From [Clostridium] innocuum (lineage in GTDB: Bacteria; Bacillota_I; Bacilli_A; Erysipelotrichales; Erysipelotrichaceae): DNA of 64,000 bases. The notes under the pieces are model-generated. The model did no database searches, was not told the origin of the DNA, and worked only from the letters and a program-made list of their open reading frames with translations. Position numbers and translations under genes: made by a program. This document shows, one piece after another, positions 48,699 to 58,600 of the stretch; positions within the stretch are counted from its first letter, which is position 1; each line of letters starts with the position of its first letter. The stretch spans positions 4,216,001 to 4,280,000 of the forward strand of contig CP048838.1 of assembly GCA_012317185.1 (NCBI GenBank). The letters are read 5' to 3'.

Positions 48699-49325
48699 TT
48701 ATTTCATTTGTTTTGCTGGTACTCCTATATAAGTGCCATTTTCAACTATGTCTTTTACAACAACAGAACCAGCACCTATCACCGTCTCTTTAACTATTTC
48801 TTTTCCTTGTATGATTTTAGTTCCCGTTCCAATTTCGACACAATCATTTATTCTTACATTACCTGAAATATTCACTCCCGGATAGACTGTTATATAGTCA
48901 TGAAACTGCACATCGTGCCCTACCGTACAATTCAAATTGATATGATTAAAATTTCCTATTTCTAGATTTGTAGTTAGAATACTACCTTTACAAATGATAT
49001 TTCCAAAACCTATCGTGACAGTTTTATCTATAATGACATCTTTATCAAATATATTAGGAAATGAAATATTCTTATTAATTTGAAGTCTTTCAACTATTTT
49101 TTTTCTGATTCGAGGATTTCCAATGGCTACTACTACATTGGTTTTCTCATTTACATTAAGCAAAAAATCTATTGTGCCTAAAACAGGATAATCATTCACA
49201 CTTTTATGTTCTAAATCTTCATTATCATCTACAAAACCTTTAACATTCCATTTATCTGAATTTTCAATTAGCCATGCTACTTCTCTGCCAAATCCAGATG
49301 CACCTACAATTACAATATTGTTCAT
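48699..49325 (-). CDS. NeuD/PglD-family sugar O/N-acetyltransferase
   Basis: 208 aa. The N-terminal Rossmann-like domain (IVIVGASGFGREVAWLI) binds the sugar nucleotide, and the C-terminal left-handed beta-helix has hexapeptide repeats (LEIGNFNHINLNCTVGHDV, KETVIGAGSVVVKDIV) and the catalytic His in VGHD. PglD acetylates the 4-amino group made by PglE. With PglF-, PglE- and PglC-like genes nearby this predicts UDP-diNAcBac synthesis. Confidence 0.85.
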   Translation of the reverse strand: MNNIVIVGASGFGREVAWLIENSDKWNVKGFVDDNEDLEHKSVNDYPVLGTIDFLLNVNEKTNVVVAIGNPRIRKKIVERLQINKNISFPNIFDKDVIIDKTVTIGFGNIICKGSILTTNLEIGNFNHINLNCTVGHDVQFHDYITVYPGVNISGNVRINDCVEIGTGTKIIQGKEIVKETVIGAGSVVVKDIVENGTYIGVPAKQMK

Positions 49326-49340
49326 ATCATCACCTATTAA

Positions 49341-49940
49341 TCATCCTTTAAACTCCTCCATTGTCGAAGAGGTATCGCTACTAATTCCTTCTTTCTTAAA
49401 AACCGTTTTCACAGTCATAAATAATATCTTCATATCCAATAAAAAAGAATACTCTTTCGTGTATTCTACATCTTTTTCAAATTTCTCTTCCCAAGAAATT
49501 GCATTGCGTCCACTCACTTGCGCAAGTCCAGTTAAACCTGGTCTTACATCATGTCTTTGTTTTTGAAATCCATTATAAAGTGGTAAGTAATGGACCAATA
49601 GAGGTCTAGGACCGATAATACTCATATCTCCTTTTAAAATATTAAAGAGCTCTGGAAGTTCATCAAGTGACGTTGAACGAAGTTTCTTTCCAAATGAAGT
49701 TAACCTAACTTCATCTGGCAGAAGATTTCCCTCCCCATCAGTTTCACTCGTCATGCTTCGAAACTTGTACATCTTGAATATCTTTTCATCCTTGCCTGGT
49801 CTTTTCTGTTTGAATATAACAGGACTTCCCAATTTCACTCTTACAAGTATGGCTACAATCAAGTAAATTGGACTCAACAAGATTATTGCTATTAAGGACA
49901 ATGTGAAATCAAGAAATCTCTTAAAAAATAATCTGTACAT
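49341..49940 (-). CDS. Initiating phosphoglycosyl transferase (PglC/EpsL-like)
   Basis: 199 aa, the small monotopic form. A membrane-entering helix (FLDFTLSLIAIILLSPIYLIVAILV) is followed by FKQKRPGKDEKIFKMYKFRSM, the acidic DELPELFNILKGDMSIIGPRP core with the D-E pair, and RPGLTGLAQVSGRNAISWEEK. It transfers a phospho-sugar, probably diNAcBac-1-P, to undecaprenyl phosphate to begin the repeat unit. Its start overlaps the aminotransferase stop by one base. Confidence 0.9.
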   Translation of the reverse strand: MYRLFFKRFLDFTLSLIAIILLSPIYLIVAILVRVKLGSPVIFKQKRPGKDEKIFKMYKFRSMTSETDGEGNLLPDEVRLTSFGKKLRSTSLDELPELFNILKGDMSIIGPRPLLVHYLPLYNGFQKQRHDVRPGLTGLAQVSGRNAISWEEKFEKDVEYTKEYSFLLDMKILFMTVKTVFKKEGISSDTSSTMEEFKG

Positions 49941-51166
49941 TATTTAAAGCACCCCTTAATGATTTCTATGATTTGGCCTTGCTCTTCTATTGTCATCTTA
50001 TTATCAGAAGGTAGACATAATCCTCTATCAAAAATATCCATACCTGCATCTAATGTACTGCCTTCGAGATACGCATTCGTACTTGCTCTTCCGATTCCTT
50101 CTCTTGTAATGAAAGGATTCATTCTAAACACTGGCTGCATGTGCATCGGTTTCCAAATTGGTCTGCCTTCTGCATTGTATTTTGTCAATTCTTCTAATAT
50201 CTCTGTTGGACAAGTTTTGCCTGCTTCACTAATAAATAGTGCCTCTTGTTCACTTCTTACCTGTTTACACATTGCTTCCTTATCGATAATTAAACAAGAT
50301 AACCAGAAGTTTGGCTCACTATTCTCTTCATCATAAGGATTCATTTTTACTGGCAGGCCTTTTAACCCTTTTCTATATCTTTCATAAATAGCCTTTTTCT
50401 GTGCGATATGCTCCTCTAAGTGTGGAATTTGTCCTCTTACCACACCTGCAATGACGTTTGACATCCGGTAATTGTATCCCAATTCTTCATGCTGATACCA
50501 AGGTGCATTTTCTCTTGATTGTGTAGACCATTTTCTAACTTTCTCAGTCGCTTCTTTATCGTCAGTCAGAAACATCCCACCTGAGGATCCAGTTATGATC
50601 TTATTGCCATTAAATGATATTGCATTGTAATTCCCAAATGTTCCTGTCTGTACACCTTTATATCTTGCTCCTAAAGACTCGGCTGCATCTTCTATGATAA
50701 TGACATTATGCTTTTTACAAACTGCTTTGATTTCATCGATTTTACCTGGGGTTCCATATAGGTGGACCAAGACAACAATTTTTACCTCCGGATATAATTC
50801 AAACGCTTTCTCTAAAGCAATCGGATCCATATTCCATGTATCATATTCCGTATCTATAAATACTGGTATCCCACCTTCATAGACTACTGGATTGACAGTA
50901 GCACCAAATGTCATATCTGTACAAAACACTTTATCTCCAGGTTTTACTCCAGCTAGTTTAACTGCCATATGTAAAGAGGATGTCCCGGATGCTAAAGCAA
51001 CAGCATATTTGCATCCTACTTTTTCGCAAATCATTCTTTCTATTTCATTAATGTTTTTACCCACTGTAGACATCCAATTTGTTTTATAGGCTTCTGTAAT
51101 ATATTTTAATTCTTCTCCATGCATAGTGGGGCTTGACAGCCATATTTTATCCTTGAATTTCTCCAA
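49940..51166 (-). CDS. DegT/DnrJ/EryC1 aminotransferase, PglE-like
   Basis: 408 aa. IWLSSPTMHGEELKYITEAY at the N-terminus, ALASGTSSLHMAVKLAG, VIIEDAAESLGARYKG and the PLP lysine in FNGNKIITGSSGGMFLT. It belongs to the group that aminates UDP-4-keto-6-deoxy-GlcNAc (PglE, PseC relatives). Adjacent PglC, PglD and PglF-like genes support that substrate. The intrinsic hairpin between it and loaP means its expression probably depends on antitermination. Confidence 0.85.
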   Translation of the reverse strand: MEKFKDKIWLSSPTMHGEELKYITEAYKTNWMSTVGKNINEIERMICEKVGCKYAVALASGTSSLHMAVKLAGVKPGDKVFCTDMTFGATVNPVVYEGGIPVFIDTEYDTWNMDPIALEKAFELYPEVKIVVLVHLYGTPGKIDEIKAVCKKHNVIIIEDAAESLGARYKGVQTGTFGNYNAISFNGNKIITGSSGGMFLTDDKEATEKVRKWSTQSRENAPWYQHEELGYNYRMSNVIAGVVRGQIPHLEEHIAQKKAIYERYRKGLKGLPVKMNPYDEENSEPNFWLSCLIIDKEAMCKQVRSEQEALFISEAGKTCPTEILEELTKYNAEGRPIWKPMHMQPVFRMNPFITREGIGRASTNAYLEGSTLDAGMDIFDRGLCLPSDNKMTIEEQGQIIEIIKGCFK

Positions 51167-51178
51167 ATCTATCCCTCC

Positions 51179-51212
51179 AAAATAAAAGCAAGTCCCTTTT
51201 CAGCACTTGCTT
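51179..51212 (-). terminator. Intrinsic terminator directly after loaP
   Basis: On the minus strand AAGCAAGT, an 11-nt loop containing the loaP stop codon and ACTTGCTT form an 8-bp perfect stem followed by TTATTTT. It lies between loaP and the rest of the polysaccharide genes. A terminator inside the operon right after an antiterminator gene is the expected target of LoaP. The stem is only moderately GC-rich. Confidence 0.65.
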
Positions 51213-51712
51213 ATGATCTCTAATCCGACTTTTGTTGTGGTTTCTTTGTTGAACATGCTGAGTTGAAGATAGGCGACCCGCTTATGCCGATCTATTCTTA
51301 TGATTTGTCCTTCTTTCCCCTGCAATGGTCCTTCTGTTATAAATATTTGCTCTCCCTGTATGAAGCCTGTAGACATCTCTACAACATGATTTTCTTTTCC
51401 AAATGATTTCATGAAAGCAACTTCCTCTTCATTTAAAGGAAATATATCTGCTTTTTTCTTACCGATGACCTTCACGAAATCAGGTATTTTTTTAAGCTCT
51501 ATATTTAATTGATCAATCTGATCCGTTATCATGAAGATATAACCTTTGAACAGGATATCCTTTACATCATGCCAGTTCCCCATATATTTCTTTTTTCGGA
51601 TATACTCTGGTATAAAGCAATCCTGTAAAACATCCTTTGAAATCATAGTCCGGCATTTCTCTACGATCTTTCTTTCGTGACCGCTTCTGACCTGTCCAAC
51701 ATACCATTTCAT
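51200..51712 (-). CDS. loaP: LoaP-type NusG paralogue (processive antiterminator)
   Basis: 170 aa from the ATG with GGAGGT upstream; the 43 codons before it belong to the leader. The NGN domain begins KWYVGQVRSGHERKIVEKC and contains FIPEYIRKKKYMGNWHDVKD, LFKGYIFM and FVKVIGKKKADIFPL. The C-terminal KOW part has GEQIFITEGPLQGKEGQIIRI. It is the size of LoaP and RfaH relatives. LoaP binds RNA polymerase at an RNA hairpin in the leader and lets it read through terminators in long polysaccharide operons. Here it has its own promoter, a conserved leader and a terminator behind it. Confidence 0.9.
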   Translation of the reverse strand: MKWYVGQVRSGHERKIVEKCRTMISKDVLQDCFIPEYIRKKKYMGNWHDVKDILFKGYIFMITDQIDQLNIELKKIPDFVKVIGKKKADIFPLNEEEVAFMKSFGKENHVVEMSTGFIQGEQIFITEGPLQGKEGQIIRIDRHKRVAYLQLSMFNKETTTKVGLEIISKC

Positions 51713-51899
51713 GCTGTTACCTCCAATAGGGTAGGCTTCACCCATCAAACTTCTTTTCAGGTTTGACTTTATAACATCTATGACCATACATTCGTGATGA
51801 ACGTGACATAGCAACGATCCATCCCTAAGCATTATTTTCAACTTTGAATAACTGTCTATTATCCTTTGTTAAAATGAATTTAGCACTTTGCATTTTAAC
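51713..51899 (-). promoter_or_regulatory. Conserved leader RNA of loaP (candidate LoaP recognition element)
   Basis: About 185 nt between the predicted start of transcription and the loaP ATG. About 130 nt are conserved in the orphan copy at 19240-19385 despite no shared gene, so the selection is on RNA or DNA rather than protein. Short stems can form from CAAAC/GTTTG and GGGT/ACCC just before the ribosome site, which could also affect loaP translation. Confidence 0.65.
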
Positions 51900-51906
51900 T
51901 AGAAAC

Positions 51907-51935
51907 ATAATACTACAAAAGTAACTATATTGCAA
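51907..51935 (-). promoter_or_regulatory. Sigma-A-type promoter of loaP
   Basis: On the minus strand TTGCAA (51935-51930), a 17-bp spacer and TATTAT (51912-51907). Transcription would start near 51899, giving the leader described above. Confidence 0.75.
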
Positions 51936-52059
51936 CCATTCTTAATTCATTTCAGCTCTGAATGACAAACTTATTTTATGAATTCACATGATAATCTGAT
52001 GATGATTGGCAGATTTTGAAAAAAAAGATATATCAACAAAACGTGATATACCTTTACTA

Positions 52060-53955
52060 TTATTTCATAAAAACGCTTTGATCCTGATCTGTTATGATTA
52101 AGCTCAGCAACCTGTTTTTAATATCATTACGATGCTCGACATCATTTAATATTTCTTCAAGTTTGACCAACCTGTCTGTAATATCTTCTTTGGTTATTGC
52201 CATGACATTGTTTTTAAATATCAAATTATTTTTTGTTCTTGTTGTTGTTTCTCCATCAAGCTTTAATTCCTCAAACATCTTCTCTCCAGGACGTAACCCA
52301 ATTTCAACAATATCAATATCCTTATAAGGTTTGAATCCTGACAATCGAATCATTTTTTCAGCTAAATCCAAAATTTTCACTGGTTCTCCCATATCAAGAA
52401 CAAAGATTTCGCCTTTATCTGCATAGAAACCAGCCTGCAATACAAGCTGCGCTGCTTCAGGAATCGTCATAAAGTAACGTATGATATTTTTATCTGTTAT
52501 CGTGACAGGACCGCCTTCCGCAATCTGCTGCTTAAAAATTGGGATTACGGAACCATTCGATCCCAAAACATTTCCGAACCGAACGGCAGCCATCTTAGTC
52601 ACGCCATTATCACCATCTGCTTGCAAAATCATTTCTGTCATTCGTTTTGTTGCCCCCATGACATTGGTTGGATTAACTGCCTTATCCGTACTAATCATAA
52701 TGAATCTAGATACGTTATTCTTAATACATGCATTAATCACATTATTTGTTCCGAATACATTGTTCTTGATAGCTTCCATAGGACGCGTTTCCATTAACGG
52801 AACATGTTTGTGTGCAGCTGCATGAAAGACAACATCCGGATTATATTCCTTAAATATACCATTGATTGCTTTAAACTCTCTTATTGATGCAATTAATGAA
52901 ATAATTTCAATTGTTTTATTCAATATTCCATGTGTGCGATTTCTATTAAATTCCTGTTCAAGCATATATAAAGAATTCTCATTAATATCAATCATCATCA
53001 GCTGCTTCGGTTTAAATTTCACAATTTGTCGGCATAACTCAGATCCTATGGATCCACCGGCTCCCGTTACTACAACAACCTTATCTGTTAAGTAACTTTT
53101 GATTTCGTTTTGTTCTAGCTTTATTTCACCCCGACCAAGTAAATCCTCGATGCTTATATCCTGAACCGGATACTTTTTAGGTGAATTCAACTCATTGACA
53201 AGTAAATTGTCTCCTTCTTTCATAATTTTGGTTTCCAGCTTTGCAGACTGACACAGGTCATAAATTCTTCTCACTGTATCCTTATCAGCACTCGGCATAG
53301 CAATAAATGCAATTTTCACATCATACTTCTGCACAATCTCTGGAATATCGTATGTATCTCCCAAAACTCTATATCCTGATATTTCATTATTGATTTTCTT
53401 ATCATCCACAAAGCCTATGACACTGACATTGAAATTATCATTTTGCGCCAATTCCTTTACTAGGACATAACCGGCATCACCAGCTCCAATAATGATAGCT
53501 TTTTCAGTTTTATTCGTAACCTTATATGTCATTCTTCTATACAATCTATAACAAACTCGTACATTAAACATCAACAAAGCTGTTAAGAGTCCCCCAGTAA
53601 CTATAACACTAAGAAAAGTTCTATCTAATTCAAATATGATCGCCAAAGCAAACAATACGACAGTAGATAAAACAACAGCCAAACCAATTCTCAAAGTTTC
53701 AATAGGCCCGACATACTTCCATAAGCTTTTGTGAATTTTAAACAACATAAAGCAACTCATGTATACTAATAAAACTGAAAGCATTGCCAGCGCAAAGTCC
53801 CTTATATAGATTTTTTCAAAATTTGGTATTCTAAATTCTATTTTGATCCAATAAGCCAATAGAAACGATACAAATACGATGCATAAATCAAAAAAACACA
53901 GCATCATCTCTCTATGATTCTTATATAGACTGTTGTTAAATATTTTCTCAATCAT
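52060..53955 (-). CDS. Membrane nucleotide-sugar 4,6-dehydratase (PglF/CapD-like)
   Basis: 631 aa from the ATG with AAGGAG upstream. Four membrane helices (about 15-150) are followed by a Rossmann domain (AIIIGAGDAGYVLVKEL) and the catalytic SDR domain: VVVTGAGGSIGSELCRQI, AAHKHVPLMETRP, MISTDKAVNPTNVMGATKR and FRFGNVLGS-type VRFGNVLGSNGSVIP. PglF-type enzymes convert UDP-GlcNAc to the 4-keto-6-deoxy sugar, the first step to bacillosamine. It precedes the loaP promoter, so it may be transcribed independently of antitermination. Confidence 0.92.
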   Translation of the reverse strand: MIEKIFNNSLYKNHREMMLCFFDLCIVFVSFLLAYWIKIEFRIPNFEKIYIRDFALAMLSVLLVYMSCFMLFKIHKSLWKYVGPIETLRIGLAVVLSTVVLFALAIIFELDRTFLSVIVTGGLLTALLMFNVRVCYRLYRRMTYKVTNKTEKAIIIGAGDAGYVLVKELAQNDNFNVSVIGFVDDKKINNEISGYRVLGDTYDIPEIVQKYDVKIAFIAMPSADKDTVRRIYDLCQSAKLETKIMKEGDNLLVNELNSPKKYPVQDISIEDLLGRGEIKLEQNEIKSYLTDKVVVVTGAGGSIGSELCRQIVKFKPKQLMMIDINENSLYMLEQEFNRNRTHGILNKTIEIISLIASIREFKAINGIFKEYNPDVVFHAAAHKHVPLMETRPMEAIKNNVFGTNNVINACIKNNVSRFIMISTDKAVNPTNVMGATKRMTEMILQADGDNGVTKMAAVRFGNVLGSNGSVIPIFKQQIAEGGPVTITDKNIIRYFMTIPEAAQLVLQAGFYADKGEIFVLDMGEPVKILDLAEKMIRLSGFKPYKDIDIVEIGLRPGEKMFEELKLDGETTTRTKNNLIFKNNVMAITKEDITDRLVKLEEILNDVEHRNDIKNRLLSLIITDQDQSVFMK

Positions 53956-54272
53956 TACAGCCACTCCTTCATACCTATCCTATTCTACCATACAACTAAA
54001 TTTAATAAAATCTAATTTTAAAAAACAAAAGTATATATACCTTATTTTTAGCTTATATATCAATAATGAAATGTTATTTGTACCAAAATTTATGATTTTT
54101 CAACTATCACATATCTATCATATTTTCATTTGAAGATGACATTGTCTATCGCAGATAGGAACGAAAGTATGTATCTAAGTACTTTTAAAGACCCTTTATA
54201 TTATCATTATCTTCAAATATACTAAAAAGAGAAACTCGATTCACAAGCTTCTCCATTAATAACCCTAAATTT
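53956..54272 (-). other. Region upstream of the pglF-like gene with a large imperfect dyad
   Basis: About 317 AT-rich bases. TTTGAAGAT at 54129-54137 can pair with ATCTTCAAA at 54209-54217; inside are CTATC-GCA-GATAG and AAAGTA...TACTTT, so a branched RNA is possible. It may be a leader of the polysaccharide operon or the end of the preceding gene. No RNA family is recognised. Confidence 0.35.
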
Positions 54273-54752
54273 CTATGATGCTAACGCTTTGAAATCATCT
54301 CTTACTTTTTTGTCATAGTCTTGGATATTGCGTATTATTTCAACAAAATATTTTTCTTCATCACGATTAAAGATAAATTCTATGATTTTTGTTGGAATAA
54401 CCAACAGTGCAGTAATCAAAGATACTGAAGCACTGATGAAAGCAACTAAAGTATTCATATCAAATCCTCTATTTACCATGACTGCAATTGAAATACAATG
54501 TGCAAGTACCACAGCTATCAAAACACCTAAAAAAATAAATACAGAAACTTTCTTACACCTAGTTTTGAATGAAAGAGATTTTGTAAAATAATCCCTATAT
54601 TCGATAAGTATCTTTGTATACTCTTCATTTCTTTCTTTGATATTCTTGCGATCTTCTTTTCTTCTATCAAATTCATAGGGATCAACTTCATTATTCCGCA
54701 AATCCGAAGGTTTTTTTAGTAAATCCCAAATCGTTTTTTCATTTGATTCCAT
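54273..54752 (-). CDS. Two-TM protein paired with ImmA/IrrE peptidase
   Basis: 159 aa. A charged N-terminal half (about 1-65) is followed by two membrane helices (about 70-95 and 103-125) and a charged cytoplasmic tail. The layout is like small two-TM effector proteins of SLATT type, but I see no diagnostic motif. The start lies within the end of the peptidase gene (14-nt overlap), so the two are translated together. The function is unknown; a membrane-acting defence or toxin role is only inference. Confidence 0.7.
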   Translation of the reverse strand: MESNEKTIWDLLKKPSDLRNNEVDPYEFDRRKEDRKNIKERNEEYTKILIEYRDYFTKSLSFKTRCKKVSVFIFLGVLIAVVLAHCISIAVMVNRGFDMNTLVAFISASVSLITALLVIPTKIIEFIFNRDEEKYFVEIIRNIQDYDKKVRDDFKALAS

Positions 54753-55350
54753 CCTCTAACCCCAATTCCCCGATTCTTCTTAATATAGCAGTTTCAGAAA
54801 CATCAAAAATATCCGATAATTCATTAACAATCATTTCTTTTTTGTATCCTAAAAGTGAAAAAAATCTATATTTATCAGTAAAAATATCTTTTGGCATTAA
54901 TAAAGCAGCAGCAAATCTGTTTACTCTTATTTCCGTTTCACTAGTAAGCCTTTCCTTATCCAAACTATATTCATCCGCAAAATCTGACTTCCCATCATAA
55001 TCAAATATGTAATGTCCTAACTCATGAGCCATTGTAAAACGCTGGTGTCCACGATTTTCATATGCATTAATTAACATAATTCTTTTACACCCTCGTGCCT
55101 CTATTAAGGAATCACTGACCCCAATAACGCCAGAAATATTCGCTGATAGATTTTCTTTATATATCTTAAATCCCACTTTATCAAGAATATGCGCAATTGG
55201 TGTCGGATAATCCATCAATTCAAACTGATGGCGTACTTCACCAGCAATTCTTTCAATTTCATTCGAATCAGAAAAGTCTTTAAAATAATTATTTTCTTGT
55301 CTTAATTTGTCAAATACACACATAGCTCTGTGCTCTCTTTTCTTTTCCAA
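54739..55350 (-). CDS. ImmA/IrrE-family metallopeptidase
   Basis: 203 aa. FTMAHELGHYIFDYDG carries HExxH, followed by EIRVNRFAAALLMPKDIF, the helix with the third zinc ligand, both typical of ImmA/IrrE (Peptidase_M78). The C-terminus has a helix-turn-helix-like LSDIFDVSETAILRRIGELGL. Known members cleave XRE repressors to switch on mobile elements or stress genes. No partner repressor is in the window. The start is a TTG with GAGGTG 7 nt upstream; an ATG 9 codons later is possible. Confidence 0.85.
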   Translation of the reverse strand: MEKKREHRAMCVFDKLRQENNYFKDFSDSNEIERIAGEVRHQFELMDYPTPIAHILDKVGFKIYKENLSANISGVIGVSDSLIEARGCKRIMLINAYENRGHQRFTMAHELGHYIFDYDGKSDFADEYSLDKERLTSETEIRVNRFAAALLMPKDIFTDKYRFFSLLGYKKEMIVNELSDIFDVSETAILRRIGELGLEDGIK

Positions 55351-55590
55351 TGTTTAACACCTCAAACTTATATTACAAAATTATTCCTATTTTTTTTGTC
55401 AAAATAAGGTATAGAAACATGGTCTTTAACAGAGACAATTCACCCCTTCCCTTTAAATATCTAAATTTTACACCATTAATTCAAAAACAACAACCTAAAA
55501 CAACACAAATCTCAATAAAATTCAACCATAAATTTTATCAATCATTACTGTATTCTGTTCATATTCATACTCTCATAAATTCTTATCAAT

Positions 55591-55614
55591 AAAGGATAAT
55601 ATAGGATTATCCTT
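55591..55614 (+). promoter_or_regulatory. 24-bp dyad upstream of the STAND gene
   Basis: AAGGATAAT-ATAGG-ATTATCCTT (with one more A in front) is a perfect 9-bp-arm palindrome ending 35 nt before the STAND start codon. The identical 24 bases, in the same orientation relative to the gene, precede the nucleotidyltransferase gene at 60944-60967. Best read as an operator or promoter element shared by both transcripts; GATAAT in it could serve as a -10. Confidence 0.75.
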
Positions 55615-55649
55615 AAAAAGAGTAAGACGAAAGCTATATAAGGAGCTGT

Positions 55650-58600
55650 ATGAAATTCATAGAAGATAAAGTATGGACAGAAATTCTAAATTATTTTTAT
55701 AAGAAACAATATGGTAGCATAAAGGGAAATATTAAAGGTGTTCAGTTTGAAGCGTTGGTTGCATTTTTGCTTAAACTGTTATTTAATCAATATGAAATTG
55801 AATTTCATCCTACGAAGGCCTCGCATGATGGTAGTAAAGATTTTTGGGCAATTGATGATCTGCAAGAGCTTTGGTGGGCGGAATGTAAAAACTATACACA
55901 AAATATTGCATTGAAAGAATTAGCTCCAACACTGGTTATGGCTGAACTAAATGATGTACAGCATTTGCTTTTCTTTAGTTATTCAAACCTTAATAAAAAT
56001 CTCAAGCGTCATATAGGACGATATGCATTTGAACACAAAAAAGAAGTTTTCATTTATGAGAATGAAACAATAGAGGAACTCCTATTCACAAATTATAAAG
56101 AAATGCTTTCAGATTTTCTGGGTCAACAGATTAAAGCAGATTTTCATCACTCCGTAGAAATAGATTTTTATAATGAAAAAAATCCAAAACTGATAGATAA
56201 GAAACGATTTAACGGGTATTATGAAATCATGGATTTAGCTGTGGGTGAAGTGTATAATTTGAATGTTATCGCAGAAAATAAGCATAAATTCAATTCCTGT
56301 ACTATTAAAATAACCATTGATGAATCAGAAGATAATTATTATTTTGAGTTTCTATCACAGGACAAGGCTTTACGTAATAAGATAATGCGTACTATTGAAT
56401 TAAAACCTAATCAAATCGTATTATGTAAATTTAAAGTACGTTTAATAAAATATAGGGAAAGGCTAAAGCTTCCACGCTTATGTACGGAAGTATGCCTGAA
56501 CGGTGTGCAGGAAGCAAAAGCAAAAGCTGATTCTGTGGCATATCCTTGTGAATGGAATAGAAACAATGTCCTTATAGGGAAGCATTATGAGGATCTCATA
56601 AATATATTTACACATGAGTGTATAAATAATTCCCCAATGTCCGGATTTCTGGTATATGGTGGCGGTGGTACCGGAAAAACAAGAATATTACAGGAATGCG
56701 ATGCAGTTTTAACAAAAAATGATTATCATATCCTAAATTTTATAGGCTTTGATAAAAATAGTTCTTGGAAGGATGTTGTGCGTGAAATCACCTATAGCGC
56801 TTTTGCGATTTCGGAAGACCTTGCATTTCATCTCATGTGTGAAACCGACGATATCGTTATACCGAGTCTTGATGATAATATCAAAGAAGAAATTGTAGCA
56901 TTTTTTAAATTATTAAATAAGAAAGAATTCGCATTTGAAGAATTGCATCGGTATCTTAAAATAATCTTTGGAAAATTATCACAGGGCAGATATGCTGTAA
57001 TCATTGATAATATGCAATCTTATGCGGTAGAAATTATTGATTTCTTCAAAGAAATGATACAGTATATGCTCCAACATCAGCAATCCTCACATATTGTCTT
57101 ACTTATCTCTATCAATACGAGTCTTGTATTTGATGATCGATACCTTGATTTTATCGGGGAATTTAGCAGAATTGATTTTCTCTGCAGGAAAATTGATGGA
57201 TTTCAAAATGAAAAACAGGCCATCGCATATTTAAAAACTATTTTGAGCTTGGATGATTATCCTTTAAATCTTCCTGTATTAAGAAAGATTCTTGCCAGTA
57301 CGTCGTTAAAGCCAAAATATATCCAGCAGCTTGCCAATCACTTAATCATATCAGATTGCATAGAATTTAAAAATCAGCATGGAATTATCAACAAATCGAA
57401 GGAACTGGAAGCGAGTTTACGATCTATTCCAGATGATTATGAAAGATTATTCAGTTCGAGTTATCATATGATATTGGATAAATATGTACAATGGAAGTCA
57501 GATATCTATGATTTTATTTCCTTACTTCATCTTTTTTCCACAATGGATGAATCATTATTAGATATATTAAATGTAGACAGAAAGATTGTTCAGGCCTTAG
57601 TCAGGCACGGGGTCATTAAAAATGAAGGTGATCATAGGAACAAATGCTATGCATTTGAACACGATCTAATTGAATCCTGTTTAAGTACGGATATCTATCC
57701 AGATCTGCTGAAAAATGCGATGAAATATTTAGAGTCCTATCAAGACCTTTTTCATACGATTCTAAGAGATAAACAGGTTCCTATTCTGCTTTATAAGCTT
57801 TCTCATCGTATGTATGCAGGCAGTGAGCTTATAACTATAAACAAACATAAAGTACTTTATACTATACCAAATAAATTTATATTTAATTTTCATACGTATT
57901 TGCTCGATAATTTCATAAATAAAAAAGATGAAATGGAATTGAATGTGTTTATTAAGGAAGTGTCTGAATGCTGTAAATATGTTAGAGATCATATCAGTGA
58001 GTTAAGTGCAGAATATTTATTCGATAAAGCCTTTTCACATGTGTTTGATATAGTTTCAAATGAAAAAAACATTCTCCGTGAGCAATTCTCATTCATCATA
58101 CATTATTGTGAAAATAAAAACAGATTGGCAAAAGCCGATTTATCTAGAAAAATTTACACTTTATATTATGAAAGATTGGAAGCTTGTGTATTAAATCATC
58201 GCGATATGGAAAGAGAAATTGAATATGCCAAAGCTTATCTTGAAAATCGAATTTTTGTATGTGGCAGACTGGAGGGTGCTTCATTGAAATATGTTTCCAA
58301 TCTCAATAATTCAATGATGACAGCAATCGCATGGCAGTTTCATGATATATTATTAGAAGACTGTTTTGATGCTGCTAATTTATTTTTTATGAATAATGAA
58401 GATCTGAAACGAGGAATAGAATTATTGAAATGGGGCTTCAGAAGCTTTGAGTTATTGCCTGCTCATACAGCAGCGAAGTTTAAAGTTAACTATTATTCGA
58501 AGCTTATTCTCTATCAATTGATTACGCAGCAATTTGAGGATGCCATCAAAACAGCGAATGAAGCATTGTCCTATATAAAAGATAACGAAATCATCAATTA

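Noticed and set aside
51713..51841. An N-terminal extension of loaP by 43 codons.
   Set aside because: The sequence is conserved with the noncoding orphan leader, is unlike any NusG N-terminus, and a good ribosome site with ATG lies at the normal NusG start.
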